Assembly: GCA_034416335.1 (NCBI GenBank)
Contig: DAOULV010000018.1
Span: 62,001 to 126,000 of the forward strand
Reading direction: 5' to 3'
Length of the DNA: 64,000 nt
DNA from: MGML01 sp034416335
GTDB taxonomy: Bacteria > Chloroflexota > Dehalococcoidia > Dehalococcoidales > UBA2162
Shown here: in pieces, positions 27,198-34,649 of the stretch
Layout of the letters: every line of letters starts with the position of its first letter
Position numbering within the stretch: position 1 is the first letter of the stretch
Notes under the pieces: model-generated
What the model saw: the letters and a program-made list of their open reading frames with translations, nothing else
Told to the model about the DNA's origin: nothing
The model's database searches: none
Program-made: the position numbers and the translations under genes

Positions 27198-28934
27198 ATG
27201 CCTATCAGAGTTCTCGACCATGAAATGGTGTCGCGTATTGCCGCCGGCGAGGTAATCGAAAGACCGGCTTCGGTGGTGAAGGAGCTGGTGGAGAACTCGC
27301 TGGACGCCGGATCTACCCAGATTTCGGTGGAAACATCCGGCGGGGGTATCGGCATGATACGCGTTACCGACAACGGCACCGGGATTCCATCGGACGAACT
27401 GGAGCTCGCTTTTCAGCGACATGCCACCAGCAAAGTGAGTAGTCCGGTCGACCTTGAATCGATCGGCAGTCTCGGTTTCCGAGGAGAAGCCCTTCCCAGC
27501 ATTGCCGCGGTATCTAAGATAGAGGTCGTTACCTGTGCTGAAGGTGAGACGACCGGCAGCTTTCTGCTGCTTAATGAAGGAAACACCGTCGATTCCGGGA
27601 GTCGGGGAAGGTCGCAGGGGACAACTATCACCATCCGTGACCTGCTTCGGAACGTGCCGGCGCGACTGAAATTCCTGAAATCCACCTCGACCGAGAACAG
27701 CCACATCGCCAATGTTGTTACCCAGTACGCCCTTGCCTGCCCCGGCGTGAAATTCAGCCTGACGGTGGACAGCCGGAATACGCTGCGGACACCGGGTACG
27801 GGCGGGCTGTCCGACACTGTGCTGGAAATCTACGGGGCTGAAACAGCACGGAGCATGTGCAAACTGGGTGACGGCGAGGACGGGTGGAAATCCGATTCTG
27901 CGCAGTCTCCGGTCAGGGTCGACGGCATGGTGGGGTCTCCCTCAATCAGCCGGGCTAACCGCAATTATATGAGTTTCTTTGTCAACCGGCGCTGGATAAA
28001 CAGTCGGGTGCTTTCCTACGCGGTCGAGGAAGCCTATCACGGAATGCTTATGCAGGGCAGGCATCCGATATCGGTGATAAACATCACCGTTCCGCCGGGA
28101 GACGTGGACGTTAATATTCATCCGACCAAGACCGAGGTCAAGTTCAGGGACGACCGTCCTGTGTTCAGCGCCGTCCAGAAAGCGGTGCGACAGGCTGTCC
28201 TCGAGCAGTCACCCGTTCCCGCAATCGAAGAAGTTTCCCCCGATTACGGCGGGAAGCCGTCCCGGGAACAATCGTTGTTCAGTTCACCTCCTCAACCAGT
28301 TCATCACGGTACCGGTCAATCTGCTACAGTGCCCCTGTCGGGTGAACGTTTCACTCCTTCACAGTCACTTCCGGCGCTGCGGCTGGTAGGCCAGGTTGCC
28401 GGCACGTATATAATCGGAGAGGGGCCTGAAGGACTTTACATTATCGACCAGCATGCCGCCCACGAAAGGATTCTGTTCGAGCAGATACGTAAACAGAGCA
28501 GGCTGCACCAGGTGGAGGTCCAGGGGCTGCTGGAACCGGCGACCCTCGAGGTTTCTCCCGGGCAGGATGAAGTCCTTAAAACCTGTTATTCCGAGCTGTC
28601 GGAATTCGGTTTTACCATCGAACCATTCGGCGACCGTTCCTACCTCGTCAGGGCGGTACCGGTAATGCTGAACGGTAAAGACTGGTCGGCAACACTGCGA
28701 GAGCTGCTGGACAGTACTGAAGCGGGGAAGGGTGCCGACTGGCGGGAAGAGCTGGCGATTTCCTTCGCCTGTCACGGAGCCATCAAGGCAGGTCAGGTGC
28801 TTACCGACGAGGAAATGCGGGAACTGCTGCGCCAGCTTGAGCAGACCGCCGCACCGAATACCTGCCCTCACGGCAGGCCGACTATCATCCGACTGAGCAC
28901 GTCCCAGCTTGAGAAAGAATTCCGCCGGACATAA
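27198..28934 (+). CDS. mutL: DNA mismatch repair protein MutL
   Basis: About 578 aa. The GHKL ATPase is complete: VSRIAAGEVIERPASVVKELVENSLDAG begins near residue 13, with DNGTGI near 62, GFRGEAL near 95-101 and GTTITIRDLL near 144. The C-terminal dimerisation domain ends with CPHGRPTIIRLS. I prefer the ATG at 27198, which gives the usual short MutL N-terminus, over a TTG 12 nt upstream. The C-terminal domain carries QHAAHERILFEQ and CPHGRP, but I do not see a clear DQHA-x2-E-x4-E-exact consensus beyond this near match, so endonuclease activity is probable, not certain. It lies between two R-M systems. Confidence 0.95.
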   Translation: MPIRVLDHEMVSRIAAGEVIERPASVVKELVENSLDAGSTQISVETSGGGIGMIRVTDNGTGIPSDELELAFQRHATSKVSSPVDLESIGSLGFRGEALPSIAAVSKIEVVTCAEGETTGSFLLLNEGNTVDSGSRGRSQGTTITIRDLLRNVPARLKFLKSTSTENSHIANVVTQYALACPGVKFSLTVDSRNTLRTPGTGGLSDTVLEIYGAETARSMCKLGDGEDGWKSDSAQSPVRVDGMVGSPSISRANRNYMSFFVNRRWINSRVLSYAVEEAYHGMLMQGRHPISVINITVPPGDVDVNIHPTKTEVKFRDDRPVFSAVQKAVRQAVLEQSPVPAIEEVSPDYGGKPSREQSLFSSPPQPVHHGTGQSATVPLSGERFTPSQSLPALRLVGQVAGTYIIGEGPEGLYIIDQHAAHERILFEQIRKQSRLHQVEVQGLLEPATLEVSPGQDEVLKTCYSELSEFGFTIEPFGDRSYLVRAVPVMLNGKDWSATLRELLDSTEAGKGADWREELAISFACHGAIKAGQVLTDEEMRELLRQLEQTAAPNTCPHGRPTIIRLSTSQLEKEFRRT

Positions 28935-28985
28935 ATATTATGTTTTAATTTATATATTTATAATATATTATTGATATTATATTAC

Positions 28986-29014
28986 TTGACAACATATATT
29001 TTAAATGATATATA
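28986..29014 (+). promoter_or_regulatory. Promoter upstream of the zinc-ribbon ORF
   Basis: TTGACA at 28986-28991 and an extended -10 TGaTATATA (TATATA at 29009-29014) are 17 bp apart. The predicted start of transcription falls on or next to the ATG at 29021, implying a leaderless transcript. It could drive the second R-M operon. Confidence 0.55.
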
Positions 29015-29020
29015 TGAAAT

Positions 29021-29182
29021 ATGTCGTACAGAGTGGAAAAAACAGCCATATTTTTTCATTGCCTTCGTTGTGATTACGAATGGTATCCTAATGACCCTGA
29101 TAAAGAACCAACGGCTTGTCCTAAGTGCCATAGTCCGTATTGGAACAAACCGAGAGTTAGGAAGATCCGCCAGCCGAAATAA
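29021..29182 (+). CDS. Small zinc-ribbon protein (53 aa)
   Basis: This short frame encodes a 53-residue protein with two CxxC knuckles: CLRC near residues 15-18 and CPKC near 36-39, separated by YEWYPNDPDKEPTA. It ends in a basic tail rich in Arg and Lys (NKPRVRKIRQPK). Such rubredoxin-like/zinc-ribbon miniproteins often bind nucleic acid or protein partners. It sits just upstream of the second methyltransferase and directly follows a good promoter, so it may be part of that R-M unit, perhaps as a regulator. This role is inferred. Confidence 0.65.
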   Translation: MSYRVEKTAIFFHCLRCDYEWYPNDPDKEPTACPKCHSPYWNKPRVRKIRQPK

Positions 29183-29262
29183 ATTTTTAAATAACGTTGG
29201 TTATTTTTATGATAACGTGCTTGTTTGCTTTTAATAAGTTATTGATTTAGGGAGCGGAGTTG

Positions 29263-30138
29263 ATGACAATTTCAGAAAAGATGGTAAGTAATACTGGAGA
29301 AGGTATGGACACCGGTACTGTCAATGAAGTCGGCACCGATAACACTCCTTTACAGATTGACCGGATTTATTCTGGTGATTGTATAGAGTTGATGAAAAGA
29401 ATTGATGCAGATAGTGTTGACTTGGTAGTTACGAGTCCACCATACGATAATCTCAGAAATTACAATGGTTTTTCGTTCACTTTCGAGCGGATAGTTGAAG
29501 GTCTGCATCGAGTAATGAAACCTACTGGGATTATAGTATGGGTGGTTGGTGACAAAATCGAAAACGGAAATAAAAGCCTCACTAGTTTCAGACAGGCGAT
29601 TTATTTTCAAGAGCATGGATTCAAGGTACATGATGTAATGATTTACGAAAAGAAGAATACTCCGTTTATGCGTTCAAATGCATACACAAATTGCTATGAA
29701 TTGATGATTATTTTAACCAAGAATAGACCCGAAACTTTCAATCCTCTCATGGTTGGAACTAAACGCAGAGGTTATGAAATGCTTCCGCATAATAAACTAG
29801 CCGATGGTATCAATAAAAAAAAGCTAGGTAAGCTAAAAGAGAATAAGGTCAGAAATAACGTTTGGCAATATGCAGTTGGTCTAGGGGGGACTACAAGAGA
29901 TAAAATTGCCTTTGGCCATCCTGCCGTGTTCCCTGAGCGACTTGCAGAAGACCACATTTTGTCTTGGACGAATGAAGGTGACCTCGTTCTAGACCCTATG
30001 TGTGGAAGTGGGACAACCTGTAAGATGGCTTTTGTTAATAACCGCCATTATATTGGAATTGATATTAGTGAAGAGTATTGCGAGATAGCGAGAGAAAGAC
30101 TTCGTACAACTTCACAAAGGTTACGAAGGCAGTTATGA
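29263..30138 (+). CDS. Type II DNA methyltransferase (SPPY motif, cytosine-N4 or adenine-N6)
   Basis: About 291 aa. The catalytic motif TSPPY is near residue 58 and the SAM motif LDPMCGSGTT near 243-252, again beta-class order. SPPY is commonest in N4-cytosine methyltransferases. The ATG at 29263 has a GGGAGCGGAG ribosome site immediately upstream; a TTG just before it is less likely. Its stop overlaps the start of the endonuclease gene (ATGA). AT-rich relative to neighbours. Confidence 0.85.
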   Translation: MTISEKMVSNTGEGMDTGTVNEVGTDNTPLQIDRIYSGDCIELMKRIDADSVDLVVTSPPYDNLRNYNGFSFTFERIVEGLHRVMKPTGIIVWVVGDKIENGNKSLTSFRQAIYFQEHGFKVHDVMIYEKKNTPFMRSNAYTNCYELMIILTKNRPETFNPLMVGTKRRGYEMLPHNKLADGINKKKLGKLKENKVRNNVWQYAVGLGGTTRDKIAFGHPAVFPERLAEDHILSWTNEGDLVLDPMCGSGTTCKMAFVNNRHYIGIDISEEYCEIARERLRTTSQRLRRQL

Positions 30139-31053
30139 CGACAAGCGAAGACATAGGTTACACGGAATCGCCCGTAAATGGGACTGGAATAAAACGTTCT
30201 AGGACAACCAAGTTAATAAGGGCTTGGCAATTCGAACGCTCTTCGGCAACTCTAAAAGCTTTGGATGACGAATTAGGAAACACGGACTATCCGGGATTAT
30301 ATCTGTTATTTGAAGGTGATAAGAAGGTATATATTGGTGAAGCAAAATCTATCTACAAGCGTCTCGATACACATAATAAGTCACCTGAGGACAAGATAAA
30401 AGATTGGGATACAGTACTTTGTTTTAGGTCGTCCGGCTACGCAGTCGGACTTTAACGATGAAGTTGTAAGAAAATCTTTAGAATTATATCTAATTGACCT
30501 CTTTAGAACTAATAAATATACAGTGGTTGCTCAAGGAGAGGTACAAAATCTGAATCCTTCTCAAAAACAACTCGTAGACTCGTTAAAAATCGAACTTCTC
30601 TATTTCTTCAGGAAGGCTAATCGTATTGAGAAGGACATCGAGAGCAGAGAAGAGCGTGAGATATTTTCTGATGAAGTCCGCAGTATTCTGAAAAAACACA
30701 ATATAACTGTTAACCAATGGAAGGAAAAAGATGCCATTATCAATGGTGAAACGACTTTCGTCAGGCAGGGCAGCAAAAAATCAAAAGGCTATCAAATAAC
30801 CATTCGTGGTGGAAAATCAGGCAGTTTTATAGATTGTTTAAAATCACGAAAAGGTCAATTACTAGTGCGAAGGGATGGGCTTCTATTGATTCCCTTGTCA
30901 AAGATTCGTGACATTATAAATGATGGCTCGGTATTAGAGCATGACACCGTTGATATCTGGATAAATTTTAAAGACGACAAGGTGTTCCTCAGCTATCGGT
31001 CAAATGATGAAGATGTAACTGAATATAGGGTATCTACAACTTCATCTTCGTAG
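30135..31053 (+). pseudogene. GIY-YIG restriction endonuclease interrupted by a frameshift
   Basis: The first frame (30135-30455) gives an N-terminus with the GIY-YIG signature: PGLYLLFE, then KVYIGEAKSIYKRL with the expected arginine. It breaks after KDWDTVL. The second frame continues without a stop as VLGRPATQSDFNDEVVRKSLELYL and on to the stop at 31053, with a basic C-terminal domain of about 170 residues. Removing one T from the CTTT run at 30417-30420 restores one continuous frame (about 305 aa) reading DTVLVLGRPA. So this is either a real one-base insertion, an assembly error, or a slippage-controlled gene. The start overlaps the methyltransferase stop (ATGA). Confidence 0.8.
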
Positions 31054-31213
31054 AAATAAAACTATTACTTTCGATACAATTTCCCTACTTTTTATACAAT
31101 ATGAACTTTTAATGCAATTCCCCCTTCTATTCAGGACTTATTTTTAAGTGGGCGACCAGGTATTTCAGGTTGGGGTTCTGTTCGTCCGGGACTGGATAAT
31201 CGCAGCCGGTTTA

Positions 31214-32194
31214 TCATGTGGATTCAACGGATAGTTCGGCCCTTTTCAGTATCCTGCAAGCCAGGAAAGTTATCCACGGCGACGGTTCTTTCTTCTGTCC
31301 GAAGCCCCATTCGCTCCAGGCTTTCCATATCGACTCCGGAGTAAAACGCTGGCGGGAATCGGCTTTCTCCCTGACTATATCCAGCATTTCGTTCAGCCGC
31401 GGGTCATCCAGCGCCCGGGGAAACTCAGCCAGCACGTCCAGCGCGTGCAGGATATCATACCAGATAAGCGGTGCTTTCAGTTTCCTGAAATCGGTCCCCA
31501 TCGCGAACAGGAAGGGTCGGCGTTCTTTACGCTGTTCCCATAATCCGAGAAGGGTTTCGATACCATTCCGGCAGACTTCACTTTCTCTCCATTCCGGTAT
31601 TTCGTGTAGTGCCTTCAGTGAAATCAGGGTAGCATAAGGACAGGGATCATCTTTCCTGCCCGGCCCTTTGAACCTGCCCATCTCCGGTGATACCGCACAG
31701 GGCCAGCCGTTGTCTCGACCGTACCCGACCAGGTGGTCGACGGCACCTTCCATCCCGGGTACGGCTGCACCCATTTTCAGCAGGGAATACAGGACTGACG
31801 GCGTATCGCACAGCATCCATACCCAAAGGTCCTCGCCGGAACCGCCGAAGCTGCGAGGGGTATTTGCCAGAATTTGAAAGATACCTTCCTCCGACCGGTG
31901 TGCGAGGATTCGGTCGATTACCCGATTCATCCCCGGGTCGTCGGCCTTGACTCCGATATCCGCCAGAAAAACGAGTTTATGTATCATATGGTTTGCGTCG
32001 TTATGGCGCTTCAGGGGGTGTCCTGGCCATTCGGAAAGCGAGGAAATCAACGACTTTACCTGCGGGTGATCGAGCATCGATTTTCTGGCCGCCGCAACCT
32101 CCGGTGAGTCTTCCGGCTGTTCCAGCAGGTCTATCCGGGTGCGGTATTCCACCCAGGGAGGGCTTTCCAGCAGCCACCGGAATGGTTCGTTCAT
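31214..32194 (-). CDS. Alpha/alpha-toroid (prenyltransferase/squalene cyclase-like) protein
   Basis: The 326-aa protein is almost all helical, with repeated motifs such as DNGWPCAVSP and KDDPCPYATLISLKALHEIPEW near 160-205 and a FLACRILKR helix at the end. This is the alpha/alpha toroid pattern of terpenoid cyclase/prenyltransferase-like proteins. It lacks an obvious DxDD or QW-rich catalytic set, so enzyme activity is doubtful. Homologues are usually annotated as hypothetical proteins. It is followed by mobB on the same strand. Confidence 0.55.
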   Translation of the reverse strand: MNEPFRWLLESPPWVEYRTRIDLLEQPEDSPEVAAARKSMLDHPQVKSLISSLSEWPGHPLKRHNDANHMIHKLVFLADIGVKADDPGMNRVIDRILAHRSEEGIFQILANTPRSFGGSGEDLWVWMLCDTPSVLYSLLKMGAAVPGMEGAVDHLVGYGRDNGWPCAVSPEMGRFKGPGRKDDPCPYATLISLKALHEIPEWRESEVCRNGIETLLGLWEQRKERRPFLFAMGTDFRKLKAPLIWYDILHALDVLAEFPRALDDPRLNEMLDIVREKADSRQRFTPESIWKAWSEWGFGQKKEPSPWITFLACRILKRAELSVEST

Positions 32195-32248
32195 ATCGTT
32201 ACCTCCGGCCGATTGTTTTCCAATTCCATATAGGAAAACGCAGCCCCG

Positions 32249-32887
32249 TTACTTCCTGAAGAATATCTTCAAGTTCTTTACCCGTTTCACGCCCTTGAGT
32301 GAGTTTGCCATTGCCATCAGGACGCTGGTGATTATATCACCGGGAAATGAGCTGAGCGTCATCAGTTCGTCATTGACATAAAATGATAGATGACTATCCT
32401 GCGACTTTATGAATTCTTCCTCTATGAAATCGGCGATACTCCGCGGGTCGTCGATTGAGAACTGCCTCAGTCCGGTTTCCAGCGGTTCGTCTGTGGCTAT
32501 GGCTACCAGGTTGATTATGTTTTCAAGGGGAGGTCCGACCTCCCGGCGGTGGACCTCTATCTTTGGATAAATGCCCTGCTTGAATCCTTCGGTTATTATG
32601 ATGTCGTAGTCTTCGCCGAGCAGCCTGGCCATTTCCTCGACGGTCGAGCCGGACTTTACCGGCTTGATGAGGACGATACGCCTGTCGGAGCCGATAGCGG
32701 TAGCCCTGCTTCCCGCTTTAAGGTGCCGCCAGGTGTCCTTGCCGGGAGTGTCCAGGGTGGCTTCTTCGGAGGTATGCTTGATGGTGGCGACCCTGTATTT
32801 CCTCGATGTCAGTTCGCCGATAACCTTCTCTATCAGGGTGGTTTTACCGGAGTGCGAAATGCCGACAAACGATATTATTGCAGCCAT
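32249..32887 (-). CDS. mobB: Molybdopterin-guanine dinucleotide biosynthesis protein MobB
   Basis: The 212-aa GTP-binding protein has the P-loop GISHSGKTTLIEKVIGEL near residues 8-25, KHTSEEATLDTPGKDTWRHLKAGS near 37-60, and EGFKQGIYPKIEVHR near 101-115, all MobB landmarks. A C-terminal extension of about 45 residues (from DSHLSFYVNDELMTL) is an added domain also seen in some other MobB proteins. MobB aids nucleotide attachment to the Mo/W-pterin cofactor, which the two AOR enzymes in this window need (in W-bis-pterin form without the nucleotide in most AORs). Confidence 0.88.
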   Translation of the reverse strand: MAAIISFVGISHSGKTTLIEKVIGELTSRKYRVATIKHTSEEATLDTPGKDTWRHLKAGSRATAIGSDRRIVLIKPVKSGSTVEEMARLLGEDYDIIITEGFKQGIYPKIEVHRREVGPPLENIINLVAIATDEPLETGLRQFSIDDPRSIADFIEEEFIKSQDSHLSFYVNDELMTLSSFPGDIITSVLMAMANSLKGVKRVKNLKIFFRK

Positions 32888-32917
32888 TGTATTTATCTCC
32901 TTGCCTTATGAGACGGG

Positions 32918-33580
32918 TCAGTACTTCCTCTCGCCGAATATGATACTACCTAATCTTACGATATTTGCGCCCTCTTCGACAGCTATCCGATACGAGTTCG
33001 TCATTCCCATCGAGAGGTATTTCATCTCCACGCCGGGGATGTCGAGCGACTTTACCCGCTCGAAGACCCGTTTCGTTTCGATAAAATACGGTCTTGCTTC
33101 TTCGGGGTCACCCACGGCCGGCCCCATCGTCATCAGTCCTGCTATCCGGATGTTTTCGCAGGCTGAAATCTCCCGGATAAGGCGTTCCGCGTCTTCCGGC
33201 ATAATCCCGGCTTTTTGCGGTTCCCGACCGCTGTTGACCTCGATAAGCACCGGCATTACCTTTCCCGCCTGTTCGCTTCGCCTGTCGAGCAGGGCGGCTA
33301 TTTCCGGGGAATCGACGGTCTCTATCAGGTCGAACAACTGCGCGGCTTTCTTTACCTTGTTCTTCTGGAGGTGTCCGATAAAGTGCCATGCTGCCCGGCT
33401 GCCGACAATCTCATACGCTTTTTCCGCTTCCTGGATGTAGTTCTCGCCCAGGATTTTCACGCCGGCTTCCACGGCTTCCAGGATTTCTTCGGGCTGGCGC
33501 GACTTCACGGCGGCGACCAGTTCCACCCCGTCCGACAGTTCGTCCAGTATGCGTTTTACGTTTTCCGTAATCTGTGACAT
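32918..33580 (-). CDS. yggS: YggS-family PLP-binding homeostasis protein
   Basis: A 220-aa alanine-racemase-like PLP protein. VAAVKSRQPEEI near residues 22-33 contains the PLP lysine, GENYIQEA near 45-52 and WHFIGHLQKNKV near 65-76 are classic YggS signatures, and LSMGMTNSYRIAVEEGANIVRLGS near 188-211 closes the barrel. It buffers PLP in the cytoplasm. It precedes mobB by 30 nt on the same strand. Confidence 0.93.
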   Translation of the reverse strand: MSQITENVKRILDELSDGVELVAAVKSRQPEEILEAVEAGVKILGENYIQEAEKAYEIVGSRAAWHFIGHLQKNKVKKAAQLFDLIETVDSPEIAALLDRRSEQAGKVMPVLIEVNSGREPQKAGIMPEDAERLIREISACENIRIAGLMTMGPAVGDPEEARPYFIETKRVFERVKSLDIPGVEMKYLSMGMTNSYRIAVEEGANIVRLGSIIFGERKY

Positions 33581-33636
33581 TGAGCCTTTCCGTTACAGGA
33601 TGATTCCAGTACTTAGTTTTAAACAGGTATACAAAT

Positions 33637-33716
33637 GATTCCGCTCGCCCTGAGCCTGTCGAAGGGCGCCGTTATGGTTCAACAGGCTCACCACGAACGG
33701 CGCGCATAAGACGGAA
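33637..33716. repeat. Dispersed GCCTGTCGAAGG / TTCAACAGGCTCACC repeat
   Basis: An imperfect inverted repeat resembling the one at 2479-2566, with ATTCCG at one end and CGGAAT at the other (33637 and 33711). The terminal inverted repeats and recurrence in other intergenic regions suggest a MITE-like element. Confidence 0.65.
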
Positions 33717-33837
33717 TAATTATACAACTAAGTACTAGCAGTATTATAGTATGTTTTTCATACCGGGAAAGCTTCTCTTGACTTGGAGGCGGCAATGTAT
33801 GAAAATGTACCTGTTGCTGTTGAAGCACGGTGAAAAT

Positions 33838-33914
33838 CGGGGTGTAGCGCAGCCAGGTAGCGCACCTGAATGGGGTTCAGGTGGTCGGAGGTTCAAATCC
33901 TCTCACCCCGACCA
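33838..33914 (+). tRNA. tRNA-Pro(GGG)
   Basis: A complete 77-nt cloverleaf: acceptor CGGGGTG/CACCCCG, D-arm GCGC...GCGC, anticodon stem CCTGA/TCAGG with loop ATGGGGT (anticodon GGG), T-arm GGAGG-TTCAAAT-CCTCT, discriminator A and an encoded CCA. It decodes CCC/CCU proline codons. It stands alone between yggS and the AOR operon, at the boundary where the accessory metabolic region begins. Confidence 0.97.
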
Positions 33915-33964
33915 GTAAATCAAGCTTGTATCTAGGGAGTATTTTATAGGCGCTGTCTCAGTCC

Positions 33965-34627
33965 TTAATCCGCTGGATGTTTAGGGTAGGCTTTACCATC
34001 ACGAATTTCAATATAATTTACGACGGCCATTTCATCCAGCATCAGTGATACATTCAACTCATATATAGGCGGATATATCTCCTCCCGTTCGAATCTGCTG
34101 TATTTTTTCAGTATTTCATTAACCGTCATACCAGGTTGTTCTTTGACCTTATCCAGGATACTCATTGCGCGGTTATAGTGTGTGAGCATGTCACCGCCGT
34201 TAGCAATATCGACCGGTTCACAAATAAAATAGGCACCCGTCCGTGTATCATCGCAGACAAAACCACGCTGTCTTTTTATCAGGTTTTCGGGGGGTTCGGC
34301 GGAGATACTTCTGAGATACTTCGGGTCAGCGCCTTCGGGGGCTTTTTTAAGGGGGCGAAAACCGACGCCGTCATACTTTTTCATACTCGGGTCACGGGCA
34401 CTGAGGCCTGAATACAGATAAACCATCCGGTCATAGTCTCCCTGACCATAGAAAACGGTATTCCATATTACCGATGCCATATTTTTCAATAAGCCGTTGC
34501 AGATTTTTCCTTCGAATTTTTCACCGTCATAATAGAACTCATCACCAATTTTATAATCGAAATGACAGGGGAAATTATCAGGATCGCCCGTAAACGAGAC
34601 CAGCTTGCATCTTACTTTAAACGGCAT
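33965..34627 (-). CDS. TIGR04076 family protein (AOR-associated), copy 1
   Basis: The 220-aa protein has the TIGR04076 opening, KVRCKLVSF...CHFDYKIGDEFYYDG (about residues 4-36), and KKYDGVGFRP near 90. TIGR04076 proteins are small, of unknown function, and often lie next to aldehyde:ferredoxin oxidoreductases. The C-terminal part is a winged-helix-like segment (YNRAMSILDKVKEQPGMTVNEILKKYS) ending at a DGKAYP strand. It is the last gene of a three-gene operon around an AOR. Confidence 0.75.
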   Translation of the reverse strand: MPFKVRCKLVSFTGDPDNFPCHFDYKIGDEFYYDGEKFEGKICNGLLKNMASVIWNTVFYGQGDYDRMVYLYSGLSARDPSMKKYDGVGFRPLKKAPEGADPKYLRSISAEPPENLIKRQRGFVCDDTRTGAYFICEPVDIANGGDMLTHYNRAMSILDKVKEQPGMTVNEILKKYSRFEREEIYPPIYELNVSLMLDEMAVVNYIEIRDGKAYPKHPAD

Positions 34628-34649
34628 ATCCAGTTTCCTCCTTGGTTTA

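Noticed and set aside
28971..29234. 87-codon frame upstream of the second methyltransferase
   Set aside because: It overlaps the zinc-ribbon ORF in another frame, starts inside the promoter and has no motif; the 53-aa zinc ribbon is the better call.
30523..31053. Separate gene starting at GTG 30523
   Set aside because: Its frame extends upstream without a stop and continues the GIY-YIG domain; it is the second half of a frameshifted gene, not an independent ORF.
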